A stretch of DNA of 64,000 bases from Alphaproteobacteria bacterium (GCA_016124385.1 WGNU01000002.1:23083-87082), one strand, 5' to 3'. Numbered from the stretch's first letter, positions 7,694 to 17,321 are shown. A program made the numbers and translations. Notes: generated from the letters alone by a model not told the origin.

Positions 7694-8815
7694 TCAAAGC
7701 TTCCTGACGATCACGCTGCCGGCGGAATAGCCCGCGCCGAACGAGCAGATGAGGCCGAGGTCTCCCGCGCTCAGATCCTCGCTGTATTTGTGGAATGCGA
7801 TGATCGAGCCGGCCGAGCTGGTGTTCGCGTATTCATCGAGGATGTTCGGCGCCTCGCCCGGCAGGGGATCGCGGCCGAGCACGCGGCGCGCGATGAAATC
7901 GTTCATGTTGATGTTGGCCTGATGCAGCCAGAGGCGCTTCAGGGCCGCGACGTCGAGCTTCTCGTCCGCCAGATGCTGGACGATCATCTCGGCGACCATC
8001 GGCACCACGTCCTTGAAGACCTTGCGGCCCTCCTGAACGAACAGCTTGTCCGGGTTGTCGCGGGCTTCCGGCGCGCCGCGATTGAGGAAGCCGAAATTGT
8101 TGCGGATGTTGTTCGAGAACTGCGTCTTCAGCCGTGTGCTGAGGATCTCCCAGGCGTTCGGCGCGCTCGTCTCCTCCACGCGCTCCAGCAGGATGGCGGT
8201 CGCGACGTCGCCGAAGATGAAATGGCTGTCGCGGTCGCGCCAATTGAGGTGGCCCGAGCAGATCTCCGGGTTGACCACCAAGAGCGCGCGCGCGTGGCCG
8301 GCGCGGATCATGTCGGCGGCGGCCTGGATGCCGAACGTGGCCGAGGAGCACGCGACATTCATGTCGAAGCCGAAGCCCTCGATGCCGAGCGCGTCTTGGA
8401 TCTCGATCGCCATTGCGGGGTAGGGGCGCTGCATGTTGGAGGCGGCGCAGAGCACGCCGTCGATGTCCTTCGCGCCCCGCCCGGCGCGCTCCATCGCCTC
8501 GCGGGCTGCCGCGACCGCCATCTCGGCGAGAATGGCGATCTCTTCGTTCGGCCGCTCGGGGATCGTGGGCGCCATGCGCTCGATGTCGAGGATGCCCGAC
8601 TTGTTCACCACGTAGCGGGCCTTGATGCCGGAGGCCTTCACGATGAACTCGACGCTCGATTCCTGAAGCGCCGGGCGCTGGCCGGCCGCGATTTCCGTCG
8701 CGTGGCGGGCGTTTTCCGCGCGCACATAGGCGTTGAAGCTTTCGACCAGCTCGGCGTTCGAGATGCTCTCCGTGGGCGTCAGGAGGCCGGTCGCACTGAT
8801 GGCGATGCGTGTCAT
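7694..8815 (-). CDS. 3-oxoacyl-ACP synthase III-like (KAS III family) protein
   Basis: The protein has 373 aa from the ATG at 8815, which is preceded by a GGGGGGA ribosome site. It is a thiolase-fold condensing enzyme: the active-site Cys lies in FDMNVACSSATFGIQAA (about residues 140-156), the His in RLWLHQANINMN and the Asn in YANTSSAGSII, giving the Cys-His-Asn triad of FabH-type enzymes. At 373 aa it is longer than housekeeping FabH (about 320 aa), mainly through an N-terminal insertion around residues 35-75. It may therefore start a specialised fatty acid or ketone synthesis. No acyl carrier protein or other fab gene is adjacent. Its specific substrate is unknown. Confidence 0.85.
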   Translation of the reverse strand: MTRIAISATGLLTPTESISNAELVESFNAYVRAENARHATEIAAGQRPALQESSVEFIVKASGIKARYVVNKSGILDIERMAPTIPERPNEEIAILAEMAVAAAREAMERAGRGAKDIDGVLCAASNMQRPYPAMAIEIQDALGIEGFGFDMNVACSSATFGIQAAADMIRAGHARALLVVNPEICSGHLNWRDRDSHFIFGDVATAILLERVEETSAPNAWEILSTRLKTQFSNNIRNNFGFLNRGAPEARDNPDKLFVQEGRKVFKDVVPMVAEMIVQHLADEKLDVAALKRLWLHQANINMNDFIARRVLGRDPLPGEAPNILDEYANTSSAGSIIAFHKYSEDLSAGDLGLICSFGAGYSAGSVIVRKL

Positions 8816-8987
8816 GGGCGTTCCCCCCTCATGGGCCAACCGGGCCCGATTCGGCCGGCGTTTCGCCGTTTGCTTTGGCATAGACCATTCGCCCTAGGCG
8901 CGGGAGGGAAATCACACTTCGTGTCCACTATGTTGCGGTTGCGGCTCCGGGCGCGGTATGAGCCCCCAAGCCATTGGGAGAATTCGC

Positions 8988-9725
8988 GTGTCGGAGGGTG
9001 AGCGGGCGCTGGTGCTGTTCTCGGGCGGTCAGGATTCGACCGTGGCGCTGGCCTGGGCGCTGTCGCGGTTCCAAAAGGTCGAGACGCTCGGCTTCGACTA
9101 CGGCCAGCGGCACCGGGTGGAGCTCGACCAGCGGCCGATCGTGCTGGGGCGGATCAAGACCGAGTTCAAGGACTGGTCGCGCCGGCTGGGCCAAGACCAT
9201 GTGCTCAAGCTCGACGTGCTGAAGGATCTGGGGGGCTCGGCCCTCACGGACGCGGTCGCGATCGGCATGGGCGCGCAAGGGTTGCCGACGACGTTCGTGC
9301 CGGGGCGCAACCTCCTTTTCTTCACGCTGGCGGCGGCGGTCGCCTACCGGCGCGGGATCAAGCGGCTGGTCGGGGGCATGTGCGAGACGGATTATTCCGG
9401 CTATCCCGATTGCCGCGACGACACGCTGAAGGCGCTCCAGGCCGCGATCAATCTCGGCATGGACAAGCGCTTCGTGATCGATACGCCCCTCATGTGGATC
9501 GACAAGGCGGGGACGTTCGCGCTCGGCGAGGAATTGGGCGGGGACGCGTTCCTCACGCTCCTGATCGAGGAAACCCACACCTGCTATGAGGGCGACCGCA
9601 AGCATCGCCAGGATTGGGGCTATGGCTGCGGCAAATGCCCGGCCTGCGCGCTGCGCGCGGGGGGATGGGAGCGCTATGTCGCGGCCCGCAAGGAGACGCG
9701 CGGAGGCTGGGGCTGGCGGCCATGA
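8988..9725 (+). CDS. queC: 7-cyano-7-deazaguanine (preQ0) synthase QueC
   Basis: QueC converts 7-carboxy-7-deazaguanine to preQ0 using ATP and ammonia. The P-loop-like [16 protein letters not shown] near the N-terminus is the PP-loop ATP pyrophosphatase motif. The C-terminal zinc site is [25 protein letters not shown]. The GTG at 8988 is preceded by GGGAGA at suitable spacing and gives 245 aa; an ATG at 8958 also in frame has a weaker ribosome site. The stop overlaps the queE start (ATGA), beginning the queCEDF operon. Confidence 0.95.
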   Translation: MSEGERALVLFSGGQDSTVALAWALSRFQKVETLGFDYGQRHRVELDQRPIVLGRIKTEFKDWSRRLGQDHVLKLDVLKDLGGSALTDAVAIGMGAQGLPTTFVPGRNLLFFTLAAAVAYRRGIKRLVGGMCETDYSGYPDCRDDTLKALQAAINLGMDKRFVIDTPLMWIDKAGTFALGEELGGDAFLTLLIEETHTCYEGDRKHRQDWGYGCGKCPACALRAGGWERYVAARKETRGGWGWRP

Positions 9726-10372
9726 GCGGCGGCGGGCGCCAGTACAGCGTCAAGGAGTGCTTCTATACGCTGCAGGGCGAGGGCGCGCGCACGGGGCGGG
9801 CGGCGGTTTTCCTGCGCTTTTCGGGATGCAATCTCTGGAGCGGGCGCGAGGCCGATCGCGACAGCGCCGTCTGCACCTTCTGCGATACGGATTTCATCGG
9901 CACGGACGGCGCGGGCGGCGGGCGCTTCGCCTCGCCCGAGGCGCTCGCCACCCATGTCGCGGCGCGCTGGCCGGGCGCGGGCGGGGGCGCGCGCTATGTC
10001 GTCTGCACGGGCGGGGAGCCGCTCCTCCAGCTCGACCCGCCCTTGATCGCCGCGCTCCACGCGGAGGGTTTCGAGATCGCGATCGAGACGAACGGCACGC
10101 TGCCGGTACCGGCGGGCATCGATTGGGTGTGCGTCAGCCCCAAGGCCGAGGCGCGGCTCGCGACAACCAGCGGCGATGAGCTGAAGCTCGTCTACCCGCA
10201 GAACGACGCGCCGCCCGAGCGGTTCGCGGGCCTCGCGTTCTCGCATTTCTTCCTTCAGCCGATGGATGGGCCCGCGCGCGCCGCAAATACCCAGGCCGCC
10301 ATCGCCTATTGCCTCGCCCATCCGCGCTGGCGGCTCAGCCTTCAGACGCACAAGGTGCTCGGCATTCCTTAA
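9722..10372 (+). CDS. queE: 7-carboxy-7-deazaguanine synthase QueE
   Basis: QueE is a radical SAM enzyme that contracts 6-carboxytetrahydropterin to 7-carboxy-7-deazaguanine. [20 protein letters not shown] and SGCNLW...CTFCDTDF (about residues 13-60) supply cluster cysteines in the variant CX14CxxC spacing typical of this family. [10 protein letters not shown] near residue 98 is the GGE SAM-binding motif. The 216-aa length is normal. Its start overlaps the queC stop by four bases, so translation is probably coupled. Confidence 0.95.
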   Translation: MSGGGRQYSVKECFYTLQGEGARTGRAAVFLRFSGCNLWSGREADRDSAVCTFCDTDFIGTDGAGGGRFASPEALATHVAARWPGAGGGARYVVCTGGEPLLQLDPPLIAALHAEGFEIAIETNGTLPVPAGIDWVCVSPKAEARLATTSGDELKLVYPQNDAPPERFAGLAFSHFFLQPMDGPARAANTQAAIAYCLAHPRWRLSLQTHKVLGIP

Positions 10373-10400
10373 CGCTCCGCCGCTTTCGCTTTGGCCGGAC

Positions 10401-10793
10401 ATGGTCTATCTCCTCGCCCCCATGTTCGAGATCACCAAAGCCTTCCAGTTCGACGCCGCGCATTTCCTGCCCCATGCCGCACCCGGCCATCCCAATGCGC
10501 GGGTGCATGGGCATTCCTTCACTGTGGAAGTGACGCTTCAGGGCGTGCCGGACCCCAAGACCGGGCTCATCGTCGATTTCGCGACGATCGAGGCGGAGCT
10601 CGCCCAATTGCGCGAGGGGCTCGACCATCATTTCCTCAACGAGATCGAGGATCTGGGCGCGCCGACGCTGGAGAACCTCGCGCGCTATATCTTCGAGCGG
10701 TTGAGCCGGCGTCTCAACGGCCTCACGCGCGTCACCGTTCGCCGGCCGAGCTGCCGGGAGGCGTGCACCTATCAGCCGGCGAGCCGAGGCTGA
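10401..10793 (+). CDS. queD: 6-carboxy-5,6,7,8-tetrahydropterin synthase QueD
   Basis: QueD turns dihydroneopterin triphosphate into 6-carboxytetrahydropterin. Zinc-binding histidines are seen in FDAAHFLP and [10 protein letters not shown], catalytic Asp/His in LDHHFLNEI, and the substrate-binding Glu in SCREACTY at the C-terminus. Two starts are possible, 10401 (130 aa) and 10422 (MFEITK..., 123 aa); neither has a strong ribosome site and most relatives begin near the second. It lies 28 bases after queE and its stop TGA overlaps the queF ATG by one base. Confidence 0.93.
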   Translation: MVYLLAPMFEITKAFQFDAAHFLPHAAPGHPNARVHGHSFTVEVTLQGVPDPKTGLIVDFATIEAELAQLREGLDHHFLNEIEDLGAPTLENLARYIFERLSRRLNGLTRVTVRRPSCREACTYQPASRG

Positions 10794-11254
10794 TGGCGCC
10801 TCGCGCGAAGAGCAAGCCCCAGCTCGGCCGCGCGGTCGCTCTGCCGGCCTCGCCGGACGAGGCGGTGCTGGACGCGGTCGCCAACCCCCATCCGGACACG
10901 GATTATCTCGTGCGCTTCACCGCGCCCGAATTCACGAGCCTTTGCCCGGTGACGGGCCAGCCCGATTTCGCGCATCTCGTGATCGACTACGCACCCGCCA
11001 AGCGCATCGTCGAATCCAAATCGCTGAAGCTCTATCTCGCCTCGTTCCGCAATCATGCGGCGTTTCATGAGGCATGCACGCTGGCGATCGGCAAGCGCGT
11101 CATCGCGGCGATCGCGCCCAAATGGCTGCGGATCGGCGGCTATTGGTATCCGCGCGGCGGCATGCCAATCGATGTATTCTGGGAAACGGGACGACGCCCG
11201 AAAGATCTGTGGGTCCCTGAACAAGGCGTCGCGCCCTATCGCGGGAGGGGCTGA
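10793..11254 (+). CDS. queF: NADPH-dependent 7-cyano-7-deazaguanine reductase QueF
   Basis: QueF reduces the nitrile of preQ0 to the aminomethyl group of preQ1. This is the short unimodular type (153 aa). The catalytic Cys and binding residues are in [16 protein letters not shown] (about residues 40-55), the QueF motif [15 protein letters not shown] follows near 65-80, and HEACTLAI comes next. The ATG overlaps the queD stop by one base, and an isomerase gene begins one base after its own stop. queC, queE, queD and queF together cover the route from dihydroneopterin triphosphate to preQ1; folE is not in the window. Confidence 0.95.
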   Translation: MAPRAKSKPQLGRAVALPASPDEAVLDAVANPHPDTDYLVRFTAPEFTSLCPVTGQPDFAHLVIDYAPAKRIVESKSLKLYLASFRNHAAFHEACTLAIGKRVIAAIAPKWLRIGGYWYPRGGMPIDVFWETGRRPKDLWVPEQGVAPYRGRG

Positions 11255-11255
11255 G

Positions 11256-11873
11256 ATGGCGCCTGTGATCGAGTTCTGGTTCGATTTCGCGAGTACCTAT
11301 TCCTATCCGGCCGCCTTCGCCGTCGAGGACGCGGCGGCCAAGCGCGGCGTTGGCGTCGCGTGGCGCTCGTTTCTATTGGGGCCGATTTTCGCCGCGCAGG
11401 GCTGGATGGATTCCCCCTTCAACATCTATCCGGCCAAGGGCGCCTATATGTGGCGCGACATGGAGCGGATCTGCGCGGCGCAGGGGCTGCCGCTCAAGCG
11501 GCCGAGCCAGTTCCCGCGCGTCGCGATCCTCGCCTGCCGTGTCGCCTCGCGCTTCAAGGACGAGCCCTGGGCGGGCGCGTTCGTCAAAGGCATCTACCAC
11601 GCGAATTTCGCTGAGGATCGCGACATCGCATCGCCCGACGTGGTCGGCGACATTCTTGGGCGGGTGGGTGTCGATGCCGACGCCGCCATCGCGGCCGCGA
11701 CGGCGCAGGATTCCAAGGACGCCTTCCGCGCGCAGGTAGACCACGCCGTCGCGCGCGGGCTGATCGGCGCGCCCTCGTTCGTCGTCGGCGATGAGATCTT
11801 CTGGGGCGGCGATCGCCTGACACAAGCGCTCGACTGGGCGATAGGCGCGCAGGCGGTGGACGCCGGGCTCTAG
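11256..11873 (+). CDS. DsbA-fold 2-hydroxychromene-2-carboxylate isomerase-like protein
   Basis: The 205-aa protein begins EFWFDFASTYSYPAAF, the start of the DsbA-like/HCCA isomerase family, in which a Ser replaces the redox Cys and glutathione is the cofactor. Other family signatures are LGPIFAAQGW near residue 43 and GLIGAPSFVVGDEIFWGGDRL near 165-185, which holds the cis-Pro loop. In characterised members the enzyme isomerises naphthalene intermediates, but many chromosomal copies have unknown roles. It starts one base after queF, so it rides on the que operon without an obvious functional link. Its 3' end overlaps the convergent tag gene by four bases. Confidence 0.85.
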   Translation: MAPVIEFWFDFASTYSYPAAFAVEDAAAKRGVGVAWRSFLLGPIFAAQGWMDSPFNIYPAKGAYMWRDMERICAAQGLPLKRPSQFPRVAILACRVASRFKDEPWAGAFVKGIYHANFAEDRDIASPDVVGDILGRVGVDADAAIAAATAQDSKDAFRAQVDHAVARGLIGAPSFVVGDEIFWGGDRLTQALDWAIGAQAVDAGL

Positions 11874-12460
11874 CGGGGTTTCGCCAGCGCCGCGCATTCC
11901 TTGTGGCGATAGCAGCTCACCATGTGGTCGTTGACCATGCCGACGGCCTGCGCGAAGGCATAGACGATCGTTGGCCCGCAAAAGGTGAAGCCGCGCGCCT
12001 TCAGCTCTTTCGATAGCTTCTCGCTCATAGGCGTCGCGGCCGGCGCCTCGGCCATCGATTTCAGGCGGTTCTGCTGCGGCTTGAAATCGACGTGGCTCCA
12101 GATGAATTTGGAGAAGCCGCCCGGCTCGGCGCCCTCCATCTCCAAATAGGCGCGCGCGTTCTTGATCGTGCCCTCGATCTTGCCGCGATGACGCACGATG
12201 CCGGGGTCGCCGAGCAGGCGTTCGACCTTCTTCTCGGTGAAGCGCGCGACTTTCTCCGGCACGAAGCCGTCGAAGGCTTTGCGGAAGGCGTCGCGTTTGC
12301 GAAGGATCGTGATCCAGGAGAGGCCGGCCTGGAACCCATCGAGCGCAAGCTTTTCAAAGAGCGCGCGGGAATCATATTCGGGCACGCCCCATTCCTCGTC
12401 ATGATAGGCACAGTAGAGCGGGTCTTCGCCGGGCCAGGGGCAGCGCTTCGGGTCGGTCAT
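11870..12460 (-). CDS. tag: DNA-3-methyladenine glycosylase I
   Basis: Tag excises 3-methyladenine from alkylated DNA. Near the N-terminus RCPWPGEDPLYCAYHDEEWG gives the zinc-binding Cys and His that staple the fold, and the later zinc ligands appear in NDHMVSCYRHKEC at the C-terminus. LFEKLALDGFQAGLSWITIL holds the base-binding Glu and Trp. The 196-aa length fits the family. It overlaps the upstream ygfZ-like gene by four bases, so the two are probably cotranscribed. Confidence 0.95.
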   Translation of the reverse strand: MTDPKRCPWPGEDPLYCAYHDEEWGVPEYDSRALFEKLALDGFQAGLSWITILRKRDAFRKAFDGFVPEKVARFTEKKVERLLGDPGIVRHRGKIEGTIKNARAYLEMEGAEPGGFSKFIWSHVDFKPQQNRLKSMAEAPAATPMSEKLSKELKARGFTFCGPTIVYAFAQAVGMVNDHMVSCYRHKECAALAKPR

Positions 12461-13353
12461 GGGTTCTTCGCGAGGCGGGGCAGATAGGGCGGCGGCGTCA
12501 GCGTCACGCGCTGGCCCTCGATCTCGATGGGCGCGTCATCCCCGGGCAGGCGGTCGATGCGGACTTGAGCGAGGCCGCGCTCTCCCTCGGCCTCCAGCAG
12601 CGCGCCGATCTCGAGCGGGCCCGCCATGATCGGCGCGCCGGGCGCTGGCAGCGTCGCGCCGCCCTCGGCGGTCACTTCCAAAATCCGGCGGCGCGCGGTG
12701 CCGCGATGCTTCATGCGCGCCGTCAGCTCCTGGCCGACATAGCAGCCCTTCTTGAAGTCGACGCCGTTCAGTTCCTCGAAATTGCACTCGAGGAGGAACG
12801 GGGATTCCGCCGGAAAGCGTTCCGGCACGCCGAGCGCGATGCGGTGGCGGCGAAAAAACGTCTCCTCGCGCGCGACAAGGGCGTGCGTCGCGCTCAACGC
12901 CTGCCAGGCCGTCTCGTCGGCGATGGCGACGAGCCCGAGCGCGCCCAGGCGCGGATCGATGAACAGCGTGAGGCCGTTCTCGGTGCGCGCGGCGCCGAAT
13001 TCGTTCGGCAGGCCGAAACTTTCCGCCGCCGCCTCGCCCCAAATCGCGTAGACGGCGCGGCCTGACGGGCTTTCGAATTCCACCTTCGCGCGCAGGCGAT
13101 ATTGCGTGAGCTTCTGGCGGAGCGCCTCTTGTTGCGCCGCGTCGAGGATCAGCCAGTAACCGTCTTGCCCTTGCGCAATGAGCAAATCGAACAGCAATTT
13201 GCCCTGACCGGTGAGCAAACCGGCGTGGATGGCGCGCGTCGGCGTCGCCTTCGTCATATCGTTGGACAGAAGGCCCTGGAGAAAGGATTGCGCGTCGGGC
13301 CCATGGACCCGAAGCAGGGCCTTTTCCGACAGCTTCGTGAAAGAGAGGGGCAT
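12457..13353 (-). CDS. ygfZ: Folate-binding YgfZ family Fe-S protein repair factor
   Basis: YgfZ is a tetrahydrofolate-dependent protein that supports Fe-S enzyme function. The diagnostic motif is KGCYVGQELTARMKHRG (about residues 188-204), containing the K-G-C-Y-x-G-Q-E signature with its essential Cys. The N-terminal GcvT-like portion includes SFLQGLLSNDM. The 298-aa length is normal. The stop overlaps the tag start by four bases. Confidence 0.93.
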   Translation of the reverse strand: MPLSFTKLSEKALLRVHGPDAQSFLQGLLSNDMTKATPTRAIHAGLLTGQGKLLFDLLIAQGQDGYWLILDAAQQEALRQKLTQYRLRAKVEFESPSGRAVYAIWGEAAAESFGLPNEFGAARTENGLTLFIDPRLGALGLVAIADETAWQALSATHALVAREETFFRRHRIALGVPERFPAESPFLLECNFEELNGVDFKKGCYVGQELTARMKHRGTARRRILEVTAEGGATLPAPGAPIMAGPLEIGALLEAEGERGLAQVRIDRLPGDDAPIEIEGQRVTLTPPPYLPRLAKNP

Positions 13354-13466
13354 GGCGGAATGCTAACGCCGCGCCCCGCCGTTCGTCGAGCCTTAAGCAT
13401 AGAGGGAAGGTCCATGACTCCGATCTGGTGTTCGCGGGTGCAGCCACCTATAAGCCGCCCTGACCC

Positions 13467-14453
13467 ATGCGAATCCTGTTCGTGACATCGACCCGCATCG
13501 GCGACGCCGTCCTGTCGACGGGTGTCCTTGCGCATCTGCACGAGCTTTATCCGAGTGCCGAGTTCTGGGTCGCGTGCGGCGTGCCGGCAGCGCCACTGTT
13601 CGCCGAGACGCCGTTCGTCACGCGCATCCTTCCCATGAAGAAAGAACCGTGGGCCGGTCACTGGGTGAAGCTGTGGCTCGCGACATGCGGGCGCTTCTGG
13701 GATGTCATCGTCGATCTGCGGGGCTCGGGCCTTGCCTATGCGCTGCTCGGCTGGCGGCGCGTCGTCGCGGGGCCGGCCGATCCGAACGAGCATCGCCTGC
13801 AGCATCTCGCGCGCGTGATGGGCGAGGTCGCGCCGCTGCCGCCGCGCCTGTGGACCAGCGAGGCGACGCGCGCGCGCATGGCGGCGATGGTCGCGGGGCG
13901 AAAGCCGCTCCTCGTGCTGGGGCCGACCGCCAATTGGATCGGCAAGGCCTGGCCGCCCGAGCGCTTCGCCGAGCTGGCGCGCCGCCTTACCGCGCGCACC
14001 GGCGCGCTGCCGGCCGCGACGATCGCGATCCTCTGCGCGCCCAATGAACGCGCGGCCGCCGCGCCCGTCATCGAGGCGCTGCCGCCGGCGCAAGTGCTCG
14101 ACCTCACCGGCACGATCGGACTTCTGGAGGCGCACGCGCTTCTCGCCCATGCCGATCTTTATGTCGGCAACGATTCCGGCCTCATGCATCTGGCGGCTGC
14201 GGCCGGCGCGCCGACGCTCGGCCTGTTCGGGCCCAGCCCCGACATCAATTATTCGCCGTTCGGGCCGCGCGCCGCGTTCGTGCGGGGACCGCGCAGCTTC
14301 CGCGAGATCGTCAGCGATCCCGCGTTCAACCATCTCTCCGCCGATCGCTACATGCTCGACCTCGCGGTCGATGCCGTGCACGCGGCGGCCGAGCGGCTGC
14401 TCGCGCGCCCGCGGGTCGGCGAGCCGGTGGCGGCGGAAGGCGGCGCGGCATGA
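13467..14453 (+). CDS. Glycosyltransferase family 9 (heptosyltransferase-like)
   Basis: The protein (328 aa) begins MRILFVTSTRIGDAVLSTGVLAHLHELYP, the typical GT9 opening, and continues with a C-terminal sugar-nucleotide domain: VLGPTANWIGKAWPPERFAEL near residue 155 and YVGNDSGLMHLAAAAGAPTLGLFGPS near 230-255. GT9 enzymes add heptose or related sugars to the lipopolysaccharide core at the inner membrane. It is 113 bases downstream of the divergent ygfZ gene and its stop overlaps the next glycosyltransferase start by four bases, suggesting a shared role in surface polysaccharide assembly. Confidence 0.92.
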   Translation: MRILFVTSTRIGDAVLSTGVLAHLHELYPSAEFWVACGVPAAPLFAETPFVTRILPMKKEPWAGHWVKLWLATCGRFWDVIVDLRGSGLAYALLGWRRVVAGPADPNEHRLQHLARVMGEVAPLPPRLWTSEATRARMAAMVAGRKPLLVLGPTANWIGKAWPPERFAELARRLTARTGALPAATIAILCAPNERAAAAPVIEALPPAQVLDLTGTIGLLEAHALLAHADLYVGNDSGLMHLAAAAGAPTLGLFGPSPDINYSPFGPRAAFVRGPRSFREIVSDPAFNHLSADRYMLDLAVDAVHAAAERLLARPRVGEPVAAEGGAA

Positions 14454-15508
14454 GGCTTCTTCACGTCATGGCGGGCGCGGCGACCGGGGGCGCGGAGAAC
14501 ATCTTCCTGGAAGATGTCGTCGCGCTCGCGGAGGCGGGCTGCGCGCAATATGTCGTCACGCGCGAGAACAATCCGCACCGCCTGCAGGTGCTGCACGCGC
14601 ATGGCGTGGGCGTTGCGACCGCGTCCTTCTCCAATTGGTTTCCCTGGCCGACGACGGCGGTGCTGCGCCGCGCGATCGAGCGTTTCCAGCCCGATGCCAT
14701 CCAATATTGGATGGGGCGCGCGGGCACGTTCGCGGAACCGTGCGGGCGGCCGCAGATCGGCTGGTATGGCGGCTATTACAAGGCCGCGCGGTTCGCGGCG
14801 TGCGACTATCACATTGGCCTGACGAAAGACCTGATCGATCACATCGTCGCCCAAGGTATTCCGCTGGAGCGCACGGCGCTCATCCACACCTATGCGAGTT
14901 TTCCCGATGTCGAGCCCTTGCCGCGCGGCACGCTGACGACGCCGGAAGATGCGCCATTGCTGCTCGCGCTCGCGCGGCTCCATTGGAAAAAGGGGCTCGA
15001 CGTTCTCCTCATCGCGCTCGCGGAACTGCCGGACGCCTATCTCTGGATCGCGGGCGACGGGCCGCTGCGCCAGGAGCTGGAGGGGAAAGCCGAAGCGCTG
15101 GGGGTGAGCCAGCGCGTGCGGTTCCTGGGCTGGCGGGACGATCGCGCGCGGCTCTTGAAGGCGGCCGATGTTTGCGTCTTTCCCTCGCGCTACGAGCCCT
15201 TCGGCACGGTGATGGTCGATGCCTGGGCGGCGGGCGTGCCGCTCGTCGCCGCCGCGGCGCAGGGGCCCAAGGCCTACGTCAAGGACGGCGAGAACGGGCT
15301 TCTCGTTCCGATCGATGACATCCCCTCGCTGGTGACGGCGATCCGCCGGGCGATCGATGATCCGGCGCTCCGTGAACGGATCATCGCGGGCGGGCGGCAG
15401 ACCTACGAGACAACCTTCACCAAGGCCGCCTTCGTGCGCGACTCGCTTGCCTTCTATGAGCGGGTCGTGGGCGTGACGGAAGCCAAACTCGCGCGGGACC
15501 CGGCATGA
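14450..15508 (+). CDS. Glycosyltransferase family 4/1 protein
   Basis: This 352-aa protein has the GT-B fold of GT4 enzymes. The N-terminus MRLLHVMAGAATGGAENIFL is a typical acceptor-domain start. The C-terminal donor domain shows LLALARLHWKKGLDVLLIAL near residue 165 and the E-x7-E region in FPSRYEPFGTVMVDAWAAGVPLVA near 245-268. The donor sugar and acceptor are unknown, but overlap with the GT9 gene points to the same glycan. Its stop overlaps the downstream dihydroorotase gene by four bases. Confidence 0.92.
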   Translation: MRLLHVMAGAATGGAENIFLEDVVALAEAGCAQYVVTRENNPHRLQVLHAHGVGVATASFSNWFPWPTTAVLRRAIERFQPDAIQYWMGRAGTFAEPCGRPQIGWYGGYYKAARFAACDYHIGLTKDLIDHIVAQGIPLERTALIHTYASFPDVEPLPRGTLTTPEDAPLLLALARLHWKKGLDVLLIALAELPDAYLWIAGDGPLRQELEGKAEALGVSQRVRFLGWRDDRARLLKAADVCVFPSRYEPFGTVMVDAWAAGVPLVAAAAQGPKAYVKDGENGLLVPIDDIPSLVTAIRRAIDDPALRERIIAGGRQTYETTFTKAAFVRDSLAFYERVVGVTEAKLARDPA

Positions 15509-16836
15509 CCTACGATCTCATTCTTCGCGGCGGGATGTGCGTGACCCCGTGGGGGCGCGTGACGGCCGATCTCGGGATCCTCAGCGGCAAGATCGCCGCG
15601 ATCGGCGTTCCGGGCGGCGCCAAGGCGGCGGCCGAAATCGACGCGCGGCATCTGGCGGTGCTGCCCGGCGCGATCGACAGCCAGGTGCATTTCCGCGAGC
15701 CGGGCGCTCCGCACAAGGAAGATCTCGAGACTGGAAGCCGCGCCGCCGTGCTGGGCGGCGTCACCGCCGTCTTCGAGATGCCGAATACCTCGCCGCCGAC
15801 GACGACGGCCGCGCTCCTTGCCGACAAGCTCGCACGCGCCAAGGGCCGCATGCATTGCGACCATGCGTTCTATGTCGGGGCGAGCCCCGACAGCATCGCC
15901 GATCTCGCAACCCTCGAAATGCTGCCGGGGGCTGCGGGCGTCAAAATGTTCATGGGCTCCTCGACCGGCACGCTGCTCGTCGCGGAGGATGAGCCGATCG
16001 GCCGGGTGCTGCGCGCCGGGCGGCGGCGGATGGCGGTCCACGCGGAGGACGAAGCGCGCCTGAAAGCCCGCAAACCCCTCGCGCGCGCGGGCGATCCGAC
16101 CTCCCATCCCGAGGTGCGCGACGCGGAGGCCGCGCGGCTGGCGACCGAGCGGCTGATCCTTCTCGCGCGCGGCGCCGGGCGGCGCGTCCACGTGCTCCAT
16201 GTCTCGACGGCCGACGAGCTGCCGCTCCTCGCCGGCGCCAAGGACATCGCGACCGCCGAGACGACGCTCAATCACCTGACGCTCACCGCGCCCGAATGCT
16301 ACGAGCGGCTGGGCACCTTCGCGCAGATGAACCCCCCCGTGCGCGACGCGCGGCACCAGGCGGCGCTCTGGGCGGCGATCAACGACGGGACGATCGACGT
16401 CATCGGTTCCGATCACGCGCCCCATACGCGCGAGGAAAAAGGCGGCGTTTATCCCGATACGCCGTCCGGCATGCCGGGGGTTCAGACGCTGCTGCCGCTG
16501 CTCCTCACGCACGCGGCCGAGGGGCGGCTTTCGCTCGAGCGGGTCGTCGACCTGACGGCGCACGGGCCGCAGCGGATTTTCGGGATCGCGGGGAAGGGCC
16601 GGATCGCGGCCGGGTGGGATGCGGATCTCACGCTCGTCGATTTGAAGCGCGAGCGGCGGATCGAAAACAGCTGGATCGCGAGCCGGTGCGGCTGGACGCC
16701 CTATGACGGGTTCCTGGCGAAAGGGTGGCCGGTCATGACGATCCTCCGTGGCCGGATCGTCATGCGGGACGATGCAGTCATCGCCGAAGGCCTCGGCCAG
16801 CCGATCCGGTTCGTCGAGACGCTGGGCGCGGTCTAG
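15505..16836 (+). CDS. pyrC: Dihydroorotase (class I amidohydrolase)
   Basis: Dihydroorotase cyclises carbamoyl aspartate to dihydroorotate in pyrimidine synthesis. Metal ligands lie in DSQVHFREPGAPHKED (HxH) and the HVLHVS segment, with the catalytic Asp in DVIGSDHAPHTREEK. The usual carboxylated Lys is expected around GVKMFMGSSTG (about residue 148). At 443 aa it matches the longer class I enzymes; allantoinase is a related alternative, but no purine catabolism genes are near. It overlaps the preceding glycosyltransferase by four bases and its 3' end overlaps the convergent usg gene. Confidence 0.9.
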   Translation: MTYDLILRGGMCVTPWGRVTADLGILSGKIAAIGVPGGAKAAAEIDARHLAVLPGAIDSQVHFREPGAPHKEDLETGSRAAVLGGVTAVFEMPNTSPPTTTAALLADKLARAKGRMHCDHAFYVGASPDSIADLATLEMLPGAAGVKMFMGSSTGTLLVAEDEPIGRVLRAGRRRMAVHAEDEARLKARKPLARAGDPTSHPEVRDAEAARLATERLILLARGAGRRVHVLHVSTADELPLLAGAKDIATAETTLNHLTLTAPECYERLGTFAQMNPPVRDARHQAALWAAINDGTIDVIGSDHAPHTREEKGGVYPDTPSGMPGVQTLLPLLLTHAAEGRLSLERVVDLTAHGPQRIFGIAGKGRIAAGWDADLTLVDLKRERRIENSWIASRCGWTPYDGFLAKGWPVMTILRGRIVMRDDAVIAEGLGQPIRFVETLGAV

Positions 16837-17105
16837 TTCAGCGCGAACTCGCCGTCGCGCAGCGTCAGCTCGGCCGGGGTCAGCAACGCCTTGGACGCGA
16901 CGCGGACCTTATAGAGCGGTCCGTCGAGGTTCTCGGTCCAGAATTTCAGGAAGCGGGTGAGCTCGGGGAATTTCGGCGCGATGTCGAATTCCTGCCAGAG
17001 GAACGTTTGCAGCAGCGCCGGGTGGTCCGGCATGCGGTAGAGAATTTCCGCCGTCGTCAACGCATAGCCTTGCAGTAGCAGCCGTGTCTCCGCGTACGCT
17101 CTCAC
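16833..17105 (-). CDS. usg: Usg-like family protein
   Basis: This 90-aa protein matches the small Usg-like family (PF06233), nearly restricted to Alphaproteobacteria. The diagnostic core is GYALTTAEILYRMPDHPALL, followed by WQEFDIAPKFPELTRFLKFW. The function is unknown; the family is named from a gene found near trp genes. It has no signal sequence. The ATG at 17105 lies in a 200-base gap shared with the divergent acuI gene, and the 3' end overlaps the dihydroorotase gene by four bases. Confidence 0.9.
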   Translation of the reverse strand: MRAYAETRLLLQGYALTTAEILYRMPDHPALLQTFLWQEFDIAPKFPELTRFLKFWTENLDGPLYKVRVASKALLTPAELTLRDGEFALN

Positions 17106-17321
17106 GCCATCACTCCATTCGTTGCCATTGCCCTTTTGCTGGTTGGCCCTGCTCGAAGGTTTCCGCCCCTGAAGGTTAGCGCTTCATTCGTTGAGAGATC
17201 GTAGAAGGCGTTTGGCGCGGCTGTCGAGCGGGAAGGGCGCAGACGGGCGCTTTGCTTGACGCACGGGGCGAATTCCTTTCGTGTGGCCGCCGGGGAACGC
17301 ACACGCTTGGGAGGACCGCGC

